Positions 51,876 through 64,000 of a stretch of 64,000 bases of DNA are shown here, piece by piece; the first letter of the stretch is position 1, and each line of letters begins with the position of its first letter. The position numbers and the translations under genes were made by a program. Under the pieces are notes generated by a model. That model had not been told where the DNA came from and ran no database searches. It saw only the letters and a list, made by a program, of their open reading frames with translations. Where the stretch lies: contig CAUYUJ010004980.1 in assembly GCA_963575745.1 (NCBI GenBank), positions 180,152 to 244,151 of the forward strand, read 5' to 3'. This stretch comes from Prorocentrum cordatum (taxonomy: Eukaryota; Sar; Dinophyceae; Prorocentrales; Prorocentraceae).

Positions 51876-52985
51876 AGTTTGAAGGTCCGCCCGTTTCTTC
51901 TACATCGGCGCCAGACCCCCCCCCCCCTGGCGCGGGGAGCGGTGCTGGAGGCGACGCCAGGGTCCAGCGCAGATCCCAGAAATCCACGCGGACCTTCGAG
52001 TGCTCACGGCAGGTTCGTGTCGTGACGACCCAAGCGTTGGCTTGAGACACCGCGTGGATCATGCAGCCTTGAATCTTCCCGATCGCTAGATCGTTCCGTA
52101 TCAACCGATTCTGGGCCACGGGTGACGTCCAACCTTGAACTGGACAAGCAAGACACGATTGGCTCAGGATACGCTACAAGAATTTCAAAGTTTCTAGCGG
52201 CCCTCGTGTCTGGAGCCCGCGTCGAGCACTGGGGAACTACTGGAAATCCTGGGTGCCTTGGAAATCCTGGAGCGCACCGTTATCACATGGCATCTTGCTC
52301 CTCTGACTGCACGCCCGCGGCGGGGGGCGCTGCCACGCCGACACGCCGCGCGAACCTGCCGCACGCTGCTGCAGCTGCTCTCGAAGTGAACAGCACAAGC
52401 AGAAACTGTGGGAGGCCCGTGCGGAGTTCTTGGGCACGTCAGGCTCGTTTCGTGCCGACTTCGGCGCTGGTTTCCGACACCGTGGGGGTCGTTCAACCTT
52501 GAAGGATCGGCCGTTTCCGAAACAACCAAATCGCTCCACATCGAACGATTCTAGGTCGCCCGCGGCGTTCGAAGTTGAACGCCGCTGGCGGGGTCACCGC
52601 TGGTCGACACGACACGAATCTACAGTATGCGCTGGGCCATCCTCGCCGGAGCGCGGAGCGCGCCAGGGGCAGCGCCAGAGGCGCCGCCAGGGGGTCCAGC
52701 GCAGAACCACAAAATAAGATACCAACGCGGAGCTCCGAACTGTGGTGCTCGTGCCGGTGCTTCTTCTTCCGAAAGTTTTCTTTGTCGAGATGCAGGCCGC
52801 AACACTTTCAGACCGCGACGGCTGGTGCTCTCCGCGACGTGGTCCCAGAAGCCAGACGCGTGCCCGCGCCCTGACCGGCTGCGGTAGAGCACCGCACGCA
52901 GGAGAAGGGAAGCGGCTGCGAGGAGGGGGAGAGCCCACGTCGGCGACGCGCACGTGGAGCTAGGGCTCTTCCTCCTTCATCTCCA
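51876..52985. other. No gene; CCAGCGCAG dispersed repeat pieces
   Basis: About 51,945-51,995 and 52,655-52,740 share GGGGTCCAGCGCAG and ACGCGGA.CT.CGA, and 46,080-46,190 has a related CGCCAGGGGCG and GAGCTCCGAAAGTG segment. No protein domain seen. Confidence 0.45.
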
Positions 52986-52989
52986 TCCT

Positions 52990-53130
52990 CACTCCTCCTC
53001 CTCCTCCTCCTCATCCTCCTCCTCCTCCTCCTCCTCCTCCTCCTCCTCCTCTACGTCCTCCTCCTCGCCCTCCTCCTCCTCCTCCTCGTCCTCCTCCTCC
53101 TCCTCCACCCCCTTCTCCTTCTCCTCCCCC
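52990..53130 (+). repeat. (TCC)n tract
   Basis: TCC triplets with CGT and CAT interruptions. Confidence 0.95.
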
Positions 53131-53282
53131 TCCGCCCATGTGAGCGATTGCGCGTTCTCACCTCTCCCCTGCCTCTGCACGCCCTGCTTCCAGACTCGGC
53201 GCGTCGCTTCACGTGCTCGCGTTGCTCTTGCTCCTCCTTCTTCTCCTCCCCATCCTCCTGTGAGGGAGATCATTAGGAGCGG

Positions 53283-53470
53283 GTAAACATCGACCTGAAA
53301 TCGGCGATGTATCGCTGGTAGATCGGCGATAAGCCTCGGATAGCAAGTCCGCACTCTCCTGCGAGGGGCGGGCTATCGGAATCCTTTCGGCGATCTATGG
53401 ACGATTGGGGGTGGACGCAATTCCCCCTGGACCCATCCCCACCCACCTAGCATTGCCCCTGATCCACCTC
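53283..53470 (+). repeat. Dispersed family R1, copy 3
   Basis: CGACCTGAAATCGGCGATGT, AGATCGGCGATAAGCC, GGATAGCAAGTCCGC, GGGCTATCGGAATCC, TTCGGCGATCTATGGACGAT and TGGGGGTGGACGCAA; flows into a (TCC)n tract. Confidence 0.75.
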
Positions 53471-53592
53471 CTCCTCCTCCTCCTCCTCCTCCTCCTCCTC
53501 CCATTCCTCCTCCACGTCCTCCACCTCTTCGTCCTCCACCTCCTCTTCCTCCTCTTCCTCCTCCTCCTCATCCTCCTCCTGCTCCGCCTCCC
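53471..53592 (+). repeat. (TCC)n tract
   Basis: TCC/TCT triplets between R1 and the ATC tract. Confidence 0.95.
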
Positions 53593-55508
<1,916 letters not shown>

Positions 55509-56745
55509 GTTGCCAGCCAGGTCCGTTCCAGGCCGACGGTAGGGAGCTCATTTGGAAGGTCTCCGCGCCCTTGAAACAGAGGCCTGCGAGGAGATGGGTG
55601 GTCGTCGGCGGCGCCCGGCGGTCTTCGGCGCGAAACGTGGAGGGCTGCGTTCAACAAGGGGTCCATGATCGAACACTTGAGGCCTAAAGGCAGGACGGTT
55701 TCCAGGAGCCCCGTTCGCTGGCACGCCCAAAATGGGCACGAATAAATAAATATGGGCGATGCCCAACAGCAATTGTCCAAAACCGGCAGCGAACCCCGTT
55801 CAATAAGCGGGAACTGCTGCCAATTTTCGTCCCGACTCTTTCCGTGTCAGTTATCGTGCCGAGATCCACGTCCCCTCCACCGAAATGCGGCGCAGCGCAA
55901 AAAATGCAACCCGTAAGAAATTCGGCCGAAGCCAGGGACCCCATTTCTCTGCAGCATTTTTCGAGCGGGATCGATTCCTGAGGGTGCTGAGCCCTAGACG
56001 AGGCAACATCGCCTGTTGTGACACAAATGCGGCGCCAAGATGTGAAGGCGCTGGAAAGAGAACCAAGAACGCTTTTGCACCATTCGGAAATTTCTCGCGG
56101 CCAACAAGCAAGGCGCTTAAAATCTGACGCCCGCGCGAATACTTCCGGAACCGAGCGAAAATGCAGCGGGCGCCGCAAAAACGCCCCCACGCCGACATGG
56201 CCGAACGCGCCCAGAGCACGCGTTTGAGACAGCCCCCGTCGCGCATGGCACCAGTTTCTCTCCCATCAAACGCCGCGCCCGACTGTGGACGTCCAGCGCG
56301 GCAAAGAGCGCGCCCCAAGAACGCGCAGCGGCCGATGGGTTGAGCCTGACTGGCAACGGCCGAAGGTATGCTGCAGAGAAAATGACGATGGGATGGACTT
56401 CGGGCAAGGCCTGGAAGGCCTGTCGCGCCAGGGAAACGAGGATGAGGCTGCGCGCTCACAACGAGTTGGCTACATTCGCAATTCTTTCGTGAAGGTCGCA
56501 AATGGCATCTGGCCACTTTCCCGGCCCCGCATTCCCAAAGCATCTGATGCGTCGGCTGGCTTGTCCTGGTCCGGGAAATCGCGCAACTGCGCACCAAATA
56601 CTCGCGGTTGCGTTCGCGCGGCGTGAATCTCGCGTGGCACTTTCGCGATGTCGCGCGTCCATAGCGTCGCCGCTTTGGCTCGGGACATCCTTCCACTTGT
56701 AAATCGTCGGGAATGGAATTTTACGCGGCGCCTGCCGCTCTTTGC
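55509..56745. other. No supported gene; repeat-like sequence
   Basis: A 281-codon minus frame (56,696-55,851) has no recognisable domain and competes with frames on the other strand. About 55,955-56,030 (GCAGCATTTTTCGAGCG, CTGAGGG, GAGCCC) resembles 47,960-48,020, so part is dispersed repeat. Confidence 0.5.
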
Positions 56746-56755
56746 GCGGTCATGT

Positions 56756-56870
56756 TTTCTTATATGTTGGCCGTTGTGGTTATATGCTGGTTGTTTCTTG
56801 GTTGTGTTGGTTATTTGTTGGTTATGTGTTGGTTATGTGTTGACCATGTTTTGGTTATTTCCTGTTGTGA
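56756..56870 (+). repeat. TTGGTTAT short repeat
   Basis: Several GTTGGTTATGTG and TTGGTTATTT units. Confidence 0.75.
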
Positions 56871-56929
56871 TCAATCGCGTGCTGCTCGTCTGTTTCGAGG
56901 ACATGATATGGAGGGTGCGCCGCTGGATC

Positions 56930-57145
56930 TCCCCAGGGGGGGGGAACCCCCTCCCCCCCCCACTTCCCCCATCCGTCGTCGGGGACCCACCCCCCCTCCC
57001 CCCCTTCCCCGATCCGTCGTCGGGGACTCCCCCCCCCCCCCCCTTTCCCCGATCCGTCGTCGGAGAATTCAAAAGGGGGGGGGGGTCCGACCCCCCACCC
57101 TCCCCCCCTTTGGCAGCACCCCCCCTCCCCCTTCCGCCACGCCGC
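56930..57145. repeat. C-tract arm of second minisatellite cassette
   Basis: Long C runs with three CCGATCCGTCGTCGGGGA-like units and one G run with a GGTCCGACCCC segment. Confidence 0.8.
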
Positions 57146-57180
57146 CCCCGGACTCCAGAACCCGACCCCCGCCACCCCTA

Positions 57181-57235
57181 CCCCGAGTCCTCACCCTAAC
57201 CCAAACCCCTAATCCTAACCCCAACCACTAACCCC
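57181..57235 (+). repeat. Degenerate CCCTAA-like repeats
   Basis: CACCCTAACCCAAACCCC, TAATCCTAACCCC and AACCACTAACCCC resemble decayed telomere-type units and grade into the CACTACT array. Confidence 0.45.
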
Positions 57236-57244
57236 AGGCCCAAA

Positions 57245-58640
57245 GAGTACTCACTACTCATTACTCACTACCCACTGCTGACTACTCGCTATTCGCTACT
57301 CACGTCTCACTACCCCCTATTCACTACTCACGACTCACTACTCACTATCCACTACTCACTACCCACCACCCACTACTCGCTACTCACTACTCCCTACTCA
57401 CTACTCCCTCCTCCCTATTCACTACTCACTACCCACTCCTCACTACCCACTACTCAGTATTCACGACTCACTAAGCACTACTCCCTACTCACGACTCACT
57501 AATCACTCATCACTACCCACTACCCACTATCCACTACTCACAACTCACTACTCACTACTCATTGCCCACAAATCACTACTCACTACGCCCTACTCACTAC
57601 TCGCTACTCCCTACTCCTTTCACAATACTGCCTACACAGTACTCAGTTTTCACTACTCGCTACTCCCATACTCGCTACTCACTACTCACTACGCACTCCC
57701 CGCTACTCACTACTCGCTACTCGCTACTCACTACTCCCTACTCACTAGTCACTACATCGTCTCTTGTCACTAGGCACAACTCACTAGTCACTGGTCACTA
57801 GTCACTACTCACTACCCAACACTCACTACATACTAATTCGCTACTCACTACCCACTATTCGCTACCCCCTTCTTACTACTCACTGCTCACTACTCCCTAC
57901 TCCCCACTCACTACTCACTACTCACTACTCAATACTCGCTACTCCCTACTCGTTACACTCACTAATCATTACCCACTACTCACTACTGACTACTCTCTAC
58001 TCTCTCCTCACTACTCACTACGCCCTACTCGCTCCTCACTACTCACAACTCGCTACTCCCTACTCGCTACCCATTACTCACTACCCACTGCCACTACCCA
58101 CTACTCTATATTCATCACTACCCACTACTCACTACTCACTACGCACAGGGTACTACTCAGTACTCACTACTCACTACTCATAACTCACTACTCACTACTC
58201 GCTACTCACTACTCACTACTCGCTACTCACTACTAACTACTCACTACTCACTACCCACTACTCACTATTCACTACTCACTACTCACTACTCACTACGCAC
58301 TACGCACTACCCACTACTCACTAAACCACTACCCGCCACCCACCACTCACTACCCACTACTCACTACCCACTACTCATTACTCCCTATTCCCTACTCAGT
58401 ACTCACTACTCGCTACTCGGCTACTCGCTAGTCACTACTGACTACTCGCCACTAACTATTCACTTATCAATACACACTACTCACTATTCACTACTCACTA
58501 CTCCCCACTCCCTACCCCCTACTCCCTGCTCGCCACACACTATCCACTACCCACTACCCAATACTCACTACTCACTACGCACTAACTCACTACTCACTAC
58601 TCACCACTCCCTACTCCCAACTCCGTACTCCCTACACACC
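57245..58640 (+). repeat. CTACTCACTA minisatellite
   Basis: About 1.4 kb of 7-14 bp units CACTACT, CACTACC and CGCTACT with little order. No frame of interest. Confidence 0.95.
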
Positions 58641-58915
58641 GTCTCCGGCGCAGAAAGGACAAGCGAGAGAGGCCCCCCCTCCCCGGCTCCCTTTCCGGCG
58701 CAGAAGGGGGGAGGGGGGGGGGTCCGAACCCCCCCCCCCCTTTCCAGCGCCAAGGTGGGGAGGGGGGGGGGTCCGGACCCCCCCCTTCAACGGAGGGGGG
58801 GGGTTCGGGATCCCCCCCCCTTTAAGAGGGGAAGGGGGGGAGGGGGGTTCCGGACCCCCCCCCCCTTGAAGGGAAGGAGGGGGGGGGGTTCTGGACCCCC
58901 CCCCTTTAGTTTTAG
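58641..58915. repeat. G-tract arm of second minisatellite cassette
   Basis: G runs followed by GGTCCGAACCCC, GGTCCGGACCCC, GGTTCGGGATCC, GGTTCCGGACCC and GGTTCTGGACCC, C runs, and TTTCCAGCGCCA or TTTCCGGCGCAGA. Mirrors the C arm at 56,930 across the array. Confidence 0.8.
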
Positions 58916-59360
58916 TGTATTCAGGGAGATCCACTGGCGCACTTTCCATGATTTGCGTTCTGCTCGTGGTGCCGACGTTCACGCACCACACTTCAAACCC
59001 TCACTTCCATGCTTATGCGCTGCATGCTCCCCGTCCTCGCTGTTTCTGCTCCTCCTCATCTCCCCGCATTTCCCCCGCTCGTCGCTGCTGCTGCCGCAAT
59101 CTTCATCATCCCTCGTATTCCATTCCATGCCGAGCGCCAGAGGACTACAAATCCTTTGTTTTGCGCGACGGTCGACAATTTCGCACGACGTCGGGCGTCG
59201 CGCAGAATTCTCGGATCGGCGCGTGGAATTCCCCAAAAGGCGCACAAGCGCCTGCTGGCGCCTTAACACGCCAGAATCCCAAGGGAGGTTCCCAAACACT
59301 CGACGTCGCGATTCTGTCACATCGCGGGCACCTGGAATTGTCGACCCATTCCCCAGGACC
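58916..59360. other. No gene seen
   Basis: Mixed sequence without recognisable domains. Confidence 0.4.
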
Positions 59361-59364
59361 GCTT

Positions 59365-59470
59365 ATCCCTAGTCGATGTCTGACGGTCACGGAGCCTTGC
59401 GAGGGCCCCCGGAGGCCGAGCATGAGCAAAAACCCTCCGTCGTGTTTCTTTTCGCAATGAGAAGATGTCA
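59365..59470 (+). repeat. Dispersed family R2, plus copy
   Basis: GTCTGACGGTCACGGAGCC, GCGAGGGCCCCCGGAGGCCG and GAGCAAAAACCCTCCGTCGT; followed by a GGA tract at 59,470-59,545. Confidence 0.7.
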
Positions 59471-59731
59471 GGGGAGGGGGAGGAGGAAGCTAGGAGGAAG
59501 AGGAGGAGGAGGAGGAGGGGGAGGAGGGGGAAGGGGAGAAAGAGGCGGCGCGCACAAGGGGCTGGAGGGAACGGGGAGGGTTTCTTAGAACCAGGCTGCT
59601 TCTTAGAAGGCGCCGGTCCTACATCTATAGGTAAGGCCCGCGCCTTCCGAGAAGCAGCTGAGCTTCTCAAAAGCCCTCCCCCTGCCACCCGCCCCCCTCT
59701 GCGTGGCCGAGATTTCTTCGCCACGGAAGCT

Positions 59732-59854
59732 CGCCATTGCTCGGACGTCCATTCCCCGTGCATTCGTCGGTTTCGCGCGTGTACTTTTCCCAATAGGACC
59801 CATAATGCACGTCGATGGTCCTCGCCGAGAGACGCACCCGTCCGAGCGACACCA
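59732..59854. mobile_element. ~123-bp inverted-repeat element, copy 2
   Basis: The ends CGCCATTGCTCGGACGT and CCGTCCGAGCGACACCA pair, and the interior shares CCGTGCA and GATGGTCCTCGCCGAG with 48,235-48,362. Confidence 0.55.
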
Positions 59855-60455
59855 GGGCCTTGGAGGTCCAGAGCAAGCCCCTGCCCCCCTCTTGCGCGCC
59901 GCCAGCCCAGGATGGCAGAGGCCCGGCCGGCCCGAACGGCCCTACGGCAGAGGCGGCGGCCTCGCCAGGTTCGGCGAGGGGGGCGGCCTCTGGGAGGGGT
60001 CGACCACAGCAGCCCTGCATCTTCAGACTGATCGAAAATCATCAAACTCGGCCCGGCTGGGAGGCCCCCAACCACCCCGACATCCTGGCGTGGCCATCTT
60101 CCCACAACGGGTGGCCCTGCACGGTGTCAGTCCACAAATCGATCAGTCTCGAAACCTGCCGCGGAGAGGTTCGGTCCAGGGCTCCGGCCGAATTCCTTCG
60201 CATCGCCTGTCCGGGCCGACCCTGGCCAGGCCCGGCCCAGGCCCGGGAGCGGCGTGCACGTGCTTCCGGGCTCGGCCAGGAAGGCGCGCGCGCCGGTCCT
60301 GAGCTCAGGGCCGGCCTCGGCTATTGCCCAAAGCAGTGCTTTGGAGCAAATCCGAGGTCGTGGTTGGCCAGTGGTGGGCCCGAGCACGAAAACCGAACGA
60401 AAACATAGAGAAAACGAAAAAACGATCCACGAGACTGCCAACACTAGGGCGACGA

Positions 60456-60568
60456 AATCTTTACATATCCCACTGCCCCAGGCCTGGCCCAACAGGGGAC
60501 CAGGAGCGGTGTATACGATCTTGGGCCCAGGATGGGCCAGGTCTGGGGCAGTGGGATAGGTACAGATC
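60456..60568. mobile_element. 113-bp foldback element
   Basis: Left arm 60,456-60,491 (core TATCCCACTGCCCCAG, CCTGGCCCA) and right arm 60,533-60,568 (core TGGGCCAGG, CTGGGGCAGTGGGATA) are complementary at 32 of 36 positions around a 41-bp centre. It looks like a MITE, introner or structured RNA. No clear target duplication. Confidence 0.65.
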
Positions 60569-60950
60569 TCGCCGCCCCGAACACAGCGTTTAGGTCGACC
60601 CCTGGCCTCTTAGGGTAGTCCCGCGGCGACCGCGGCGCCCGCGGCGACGGCGACCAGGGCGTGGACGCGAGGCCCGCGGAGAGGCCCGGCAGAGACCTGC
60701 AGCCCATGCCCTCGACCGCCTTCAGGGCCTCCTCGCGCCTCTGCCGCCTGTCGGGGGGCGCCGGCCGCACAGACTTACGGGGCGCGGAAGCGCATACTCG
60801 CAAACCTTGGAGGCGTGCGTCCGACCAGATCACATAGCACAACCATGAGATAGTATGTCGTTACCCCAGCGGTATACCCAGAAAGCGTCCGCCGCCGAGC
60901 AGATACTAAAAGTTTCTTGGCACACGCGCGTCGGGGGCGACGCACACATA
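60569..60950. other. No gene seen
   Basis: Contains a run of GCGGCGACCGCGGCG-type sequence at 60,620-60,650; no domain recognised. Confidence 0.4.
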
Positions 60951-60952
60951 GC

Positions 60953-61242
<290 letters not shown>

Positions 61243-61645
61243 GGGAATCCGGGGTCCATGTTCTGCTTTGGGAGGTCCTTGGTGCACATGGAATTCTATG
61301 GTTTCCTAAGGATTCCGGACGAATTGTTTTGCATGGCATTCTGCGAATCCCTTTGGAATCTTCGAGACTCCTGAGGTGCCTGGGGGGTCTGGATTCTCCC
61401 AGATTCCTTCTGGTTCCGCAGGGGCTTTTGGCCCAGGGCGAAGAGCCAGAGTCCGAATGCGCTCCTGAATTCTTGCAGCCGACATGCTTCGGAGAGCATG
61501 GGATCGTGTAGGAGGAGCGGAGATTCTCGGCGTGGTTTCTCTGCGCTCTGAGGTTTTTGTTTTTGGGGTGCGTTCTCCCGAACCCGAACCCGAACCCTTA
61601 CGCCCTCTACACCCTCTTTAAGCAGAACAAGAACCCCAGACAACC
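61243..61645. other. No gene seen; CCCGAA triplet of hexamers
   Basis: Includes CCCGAACCCGAACCCG at about 61,577-61,597. Otherwise unassigned. Confidence 0.4.
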
Positions 61646-62077
<432 letters not shown>

Positions 62078-62253
62078 TGGAAGTAATACAATCGGACTTG
62101 ATTGGAGAGGACACACGAGAGGACACAAGACCCTTCCGAAGGCCACATCGCCATAGGAACGTAAGAAGGCACGTGTCGCGAGACACAAGAAACAAGGCTA
62201 CGTTTGAGTCGGAAGGGCCGACCTACTAATCAAGGCAATCAGGGCCAACTGTA
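62078..62253 (+). repeat. 176-bp spacer repeat, copy 1
   Basis: Non-triplet sequence between AGT tracts: TGGAAGTAATACAATCGGAC, TTGATTGGA, CCGCCATAGGA-like and CAATCAGGGCCAACTGTA. About 85% identical to 62,692-62,868. Confidence 0.85.
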
Positions 62254-62344
62254 ATAATAGTAGAAATAAGAAATAATAGTAAAAATTGTAGTGGTAGTAG
62301 CAGTAGTAGTAGTAGTAGTAGTACGAGTAGTAGTAGTAGTAGTG

Positions 62345-62381
<37 letters not shown>

Positions 62382-62429
62382 CAGTAGTAGTAGTAGCAGT
62401 AGTAGTAGTAATGATAGTAGTAGCAGTAA

Positions 62430-62477
<48 letters not shown>

Positions 62478-62691
62478 TGGGAGTGGTAGCAGTAGTAGTA
62501 GTAGTAACAGTAGTAATCGTACTCGCAAGAGTAGTCGTAGTAGTAGCCGTAGTAGTCGTAGTAGTAGTAGTAGTAGAAATAGTAGTAGTAGTAGAAGAAG
62601 TAGTAGTAGTAGTATTAGTAGTACTGGTAATAGTAGTAGTAGTAGTAGTAGTAGCAGTAGCGGTAGCGGTAGTCGTAGTCGTAGTAGTAGA
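62254..62691 (+). repeat. (AGT)n tract 3
   Basis: AGT with AAT, CGT and GCA substitutions. Confidence 0.95.
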
Positions 62692-62868
62692 AGTGGAAGT
62701 AATACAATCGGACTTGATTGGACAGGACACGCGAGAGGACACAATACCCTTCTGAAAACCACACCGCCATAGGAGCGTAAGAATGCACGTGTCACGAGGC
62801 ACTGGACACAAGGGTACGCTTGAGTTGGCCAGGTCGACCTACCAATCAGGTCAATCAGGGCCAACTGT
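62692..62868 (+). repeat. 177-bp spacer repeat, copy 2
   Basis: See 62,078-62,253; same orientation. Confidence 0.85.
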
Positions 62869-63299
62869 AGTAGTAGAAGTAATAAAACACGGATAATGGT
62901 TGAGAACCGTAATAGAAATCGTAGCGGTAGTAGTAGTAGTCGTAGTAGTAGTAGTAGTAGTAGTAGCAGTCGTTGCAGTACTAGTAGTAGTCGTCGTCGC
63001 ACTAGTAGTGATTATAGTAGTCGTCGCAGTCGTAGTCGTAGTCGTTGTCGTTCTCGTAGTCGCAATAGTATCCGTAGTAGTAGTCGTAGTAGTAGTAATA
63101 CAATAATAATAGTAGTAGTAGGGAGACTAGTAATAATAATACTAGTAGTGGTAAAAATGGTAGTCGTAGTAGTAGCAGTAGTAGTAGTACTAGTAGTAGT
63201 ACTAGTACTAGTACTAGTACCACTAGTACGAGTAGTAATAGTAGTCGTAGTAGTAGTAGTAGTAGTAGTAGTAGTCGTAATCGTCGTAGTCGTAGTCGT

Positions 63300-63331
<32 letters not shown>

Positions 63332-63522
63332 TAGTAGTAGTAGAAATAGTAGTAGTAGTACGTGTAGTAGTAGTAGTAGTATTAGTAGTAGCAGTAGTAG
63401 TAGTAGTAGTAGCAGTAGGAGTAGTAGTAGTAGTAGTAGTAGTAGTAGGAGTAGGAGTAGGAAAAATAGGAGTAGTAGGAGTAGTCGCAGTAGTAGGAGC
63501 AGTAGGAGGAGTAGTAGTAGTG

Positions 63523-63556
<34 letters not shown>

Positions 63557-63590
63557 CACTAGTAAAAGTAGTAGTAGTAGTAGGAGTAGG

Positions 63591-63622
<32 letters not shown>

Positions 63623-63865
63623 TGGTAGTAGTAGTAGTAATAGTAGTAGTAGTAGTAGTAGAGGTAGTGGGAGGAGTAGGAGTAGTAGTACTATGAGTAG
63701 TCGTCGTCGTAGTAGTAGAAGTAGTCGTAGTAGTAGTAGTTGTTGTAATAGTCGTAGTAGTAGTAGTAGTAGTAGTGGTAGTAGTAGTAGTAGTAGTAGT
63801 AGAACAAGAAGTCGAAGTAGTAGTAGTAGTAGTAGTATCAATAGTAGTATCAATAGTAGTATCAA

Positions 63866-63943
<78 letters not shown>

Positions 63944-63945
63944 TA

Positions 63946-64000
<55 letters not shown>
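62869..64000 (+). repeat. (AGT)n tract 4 ending in (CGT)n
   Basis: AGT triplets with CGT and GGA islands; from about 63,947 to the window end it is pure CGT. The tract continues beyond the window. Confidence 0.95.

Noticed and set aside
55851-56696. 281-codon minus frame with several Cys and His
   Set aside because: No recognisable motif, overlaps repeat-like sequence, and frames of similar length occur on the opposite strand.

Overview
The window looks like nuclear DNA of a dinoflagellate. The strongest evidence is a near-complete relic of the dinoflagellate spliced leader (37,950-37,970, 20 of 21 bases), a second good relic (34,302-34,322, 18 of 21), a degenerate tyrosine-recombinase retroelement of a type I recall from dinoflagellate gene models, KRPAA-rich and Ulp1-like proteins, and an intron bounded by inverted repeats. 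A Prorocentrum-like genome is my guess at genus level. Most of the window is repeat: triplet microsatellites, minisatellites, homopolymer G/C tracts and many short dispersed families. Most long open frames here are translations of such repeats and are not listed as genes.

Layout. 1-11,150: G-rich tract, a C/G-bounded minisatellite cassette (1,045-2,195), GTC triplets, 14-bp and GGATTGGATAAGAT arrays and a long purine tract; no convincing gene. 11,154-12,327 (-): remnant of a voltage-gated cation channel (S1-S6, pore, EF-hand) with two in-frame TAG codons and a 7-bp duplication frameshift. 12,670-18,760 (-): broken retroelement reading gag, reverse transcriptase, RNase H, tyrosine recombinase, followed by a methyltransferase-like fragment. 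18,778-22,170: GC-rich repeats. 22,185-25,410: composite modules made of a 41-bp array, (CAA)n, a 120-bp tail and a 21-bp CACGAAGGGC array; one more set lies at 42,845-44,147.

25,600-42,400 is the most interesting part: a one-strand (-) gene cluster set in arrays of a GAAAAGCT repeat, with two ~0.5-kb direct repeats (26,443-27,006 and 39,958-40,464) bracketing 13 kb. In transcription order it carries a membrane protein (A), a small membrane/Cys protein (B), a KRPAA protein (C), a two-exon transposase-like protein (D) and a Ulp1-like cysteine protease (E). B, C and D each have a spliced-leader-like relic just 5' of the ATG, and related sequence lies further upstream of each, which suggests genes that went through mRNA and back into DNA. 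D contains an 882-bp intron with terminal inverted repeats, filled with the GAAAAGCT repeat.

44,150-64,000: repeats again. These include several dispersed families, small inverted-repeat elements (48,235-48,362; 59,732-59,854; 60,456-60,568), one gene fragment (49,845-50,162), a 1.9-kb ATC tract, a second C/G-bounded minisatellite cassette (56,930-58,915) and AGT triplet arrays with a duplicated 177-bp spacer. All family assignments rest on motif recognition by eye, without database searches.
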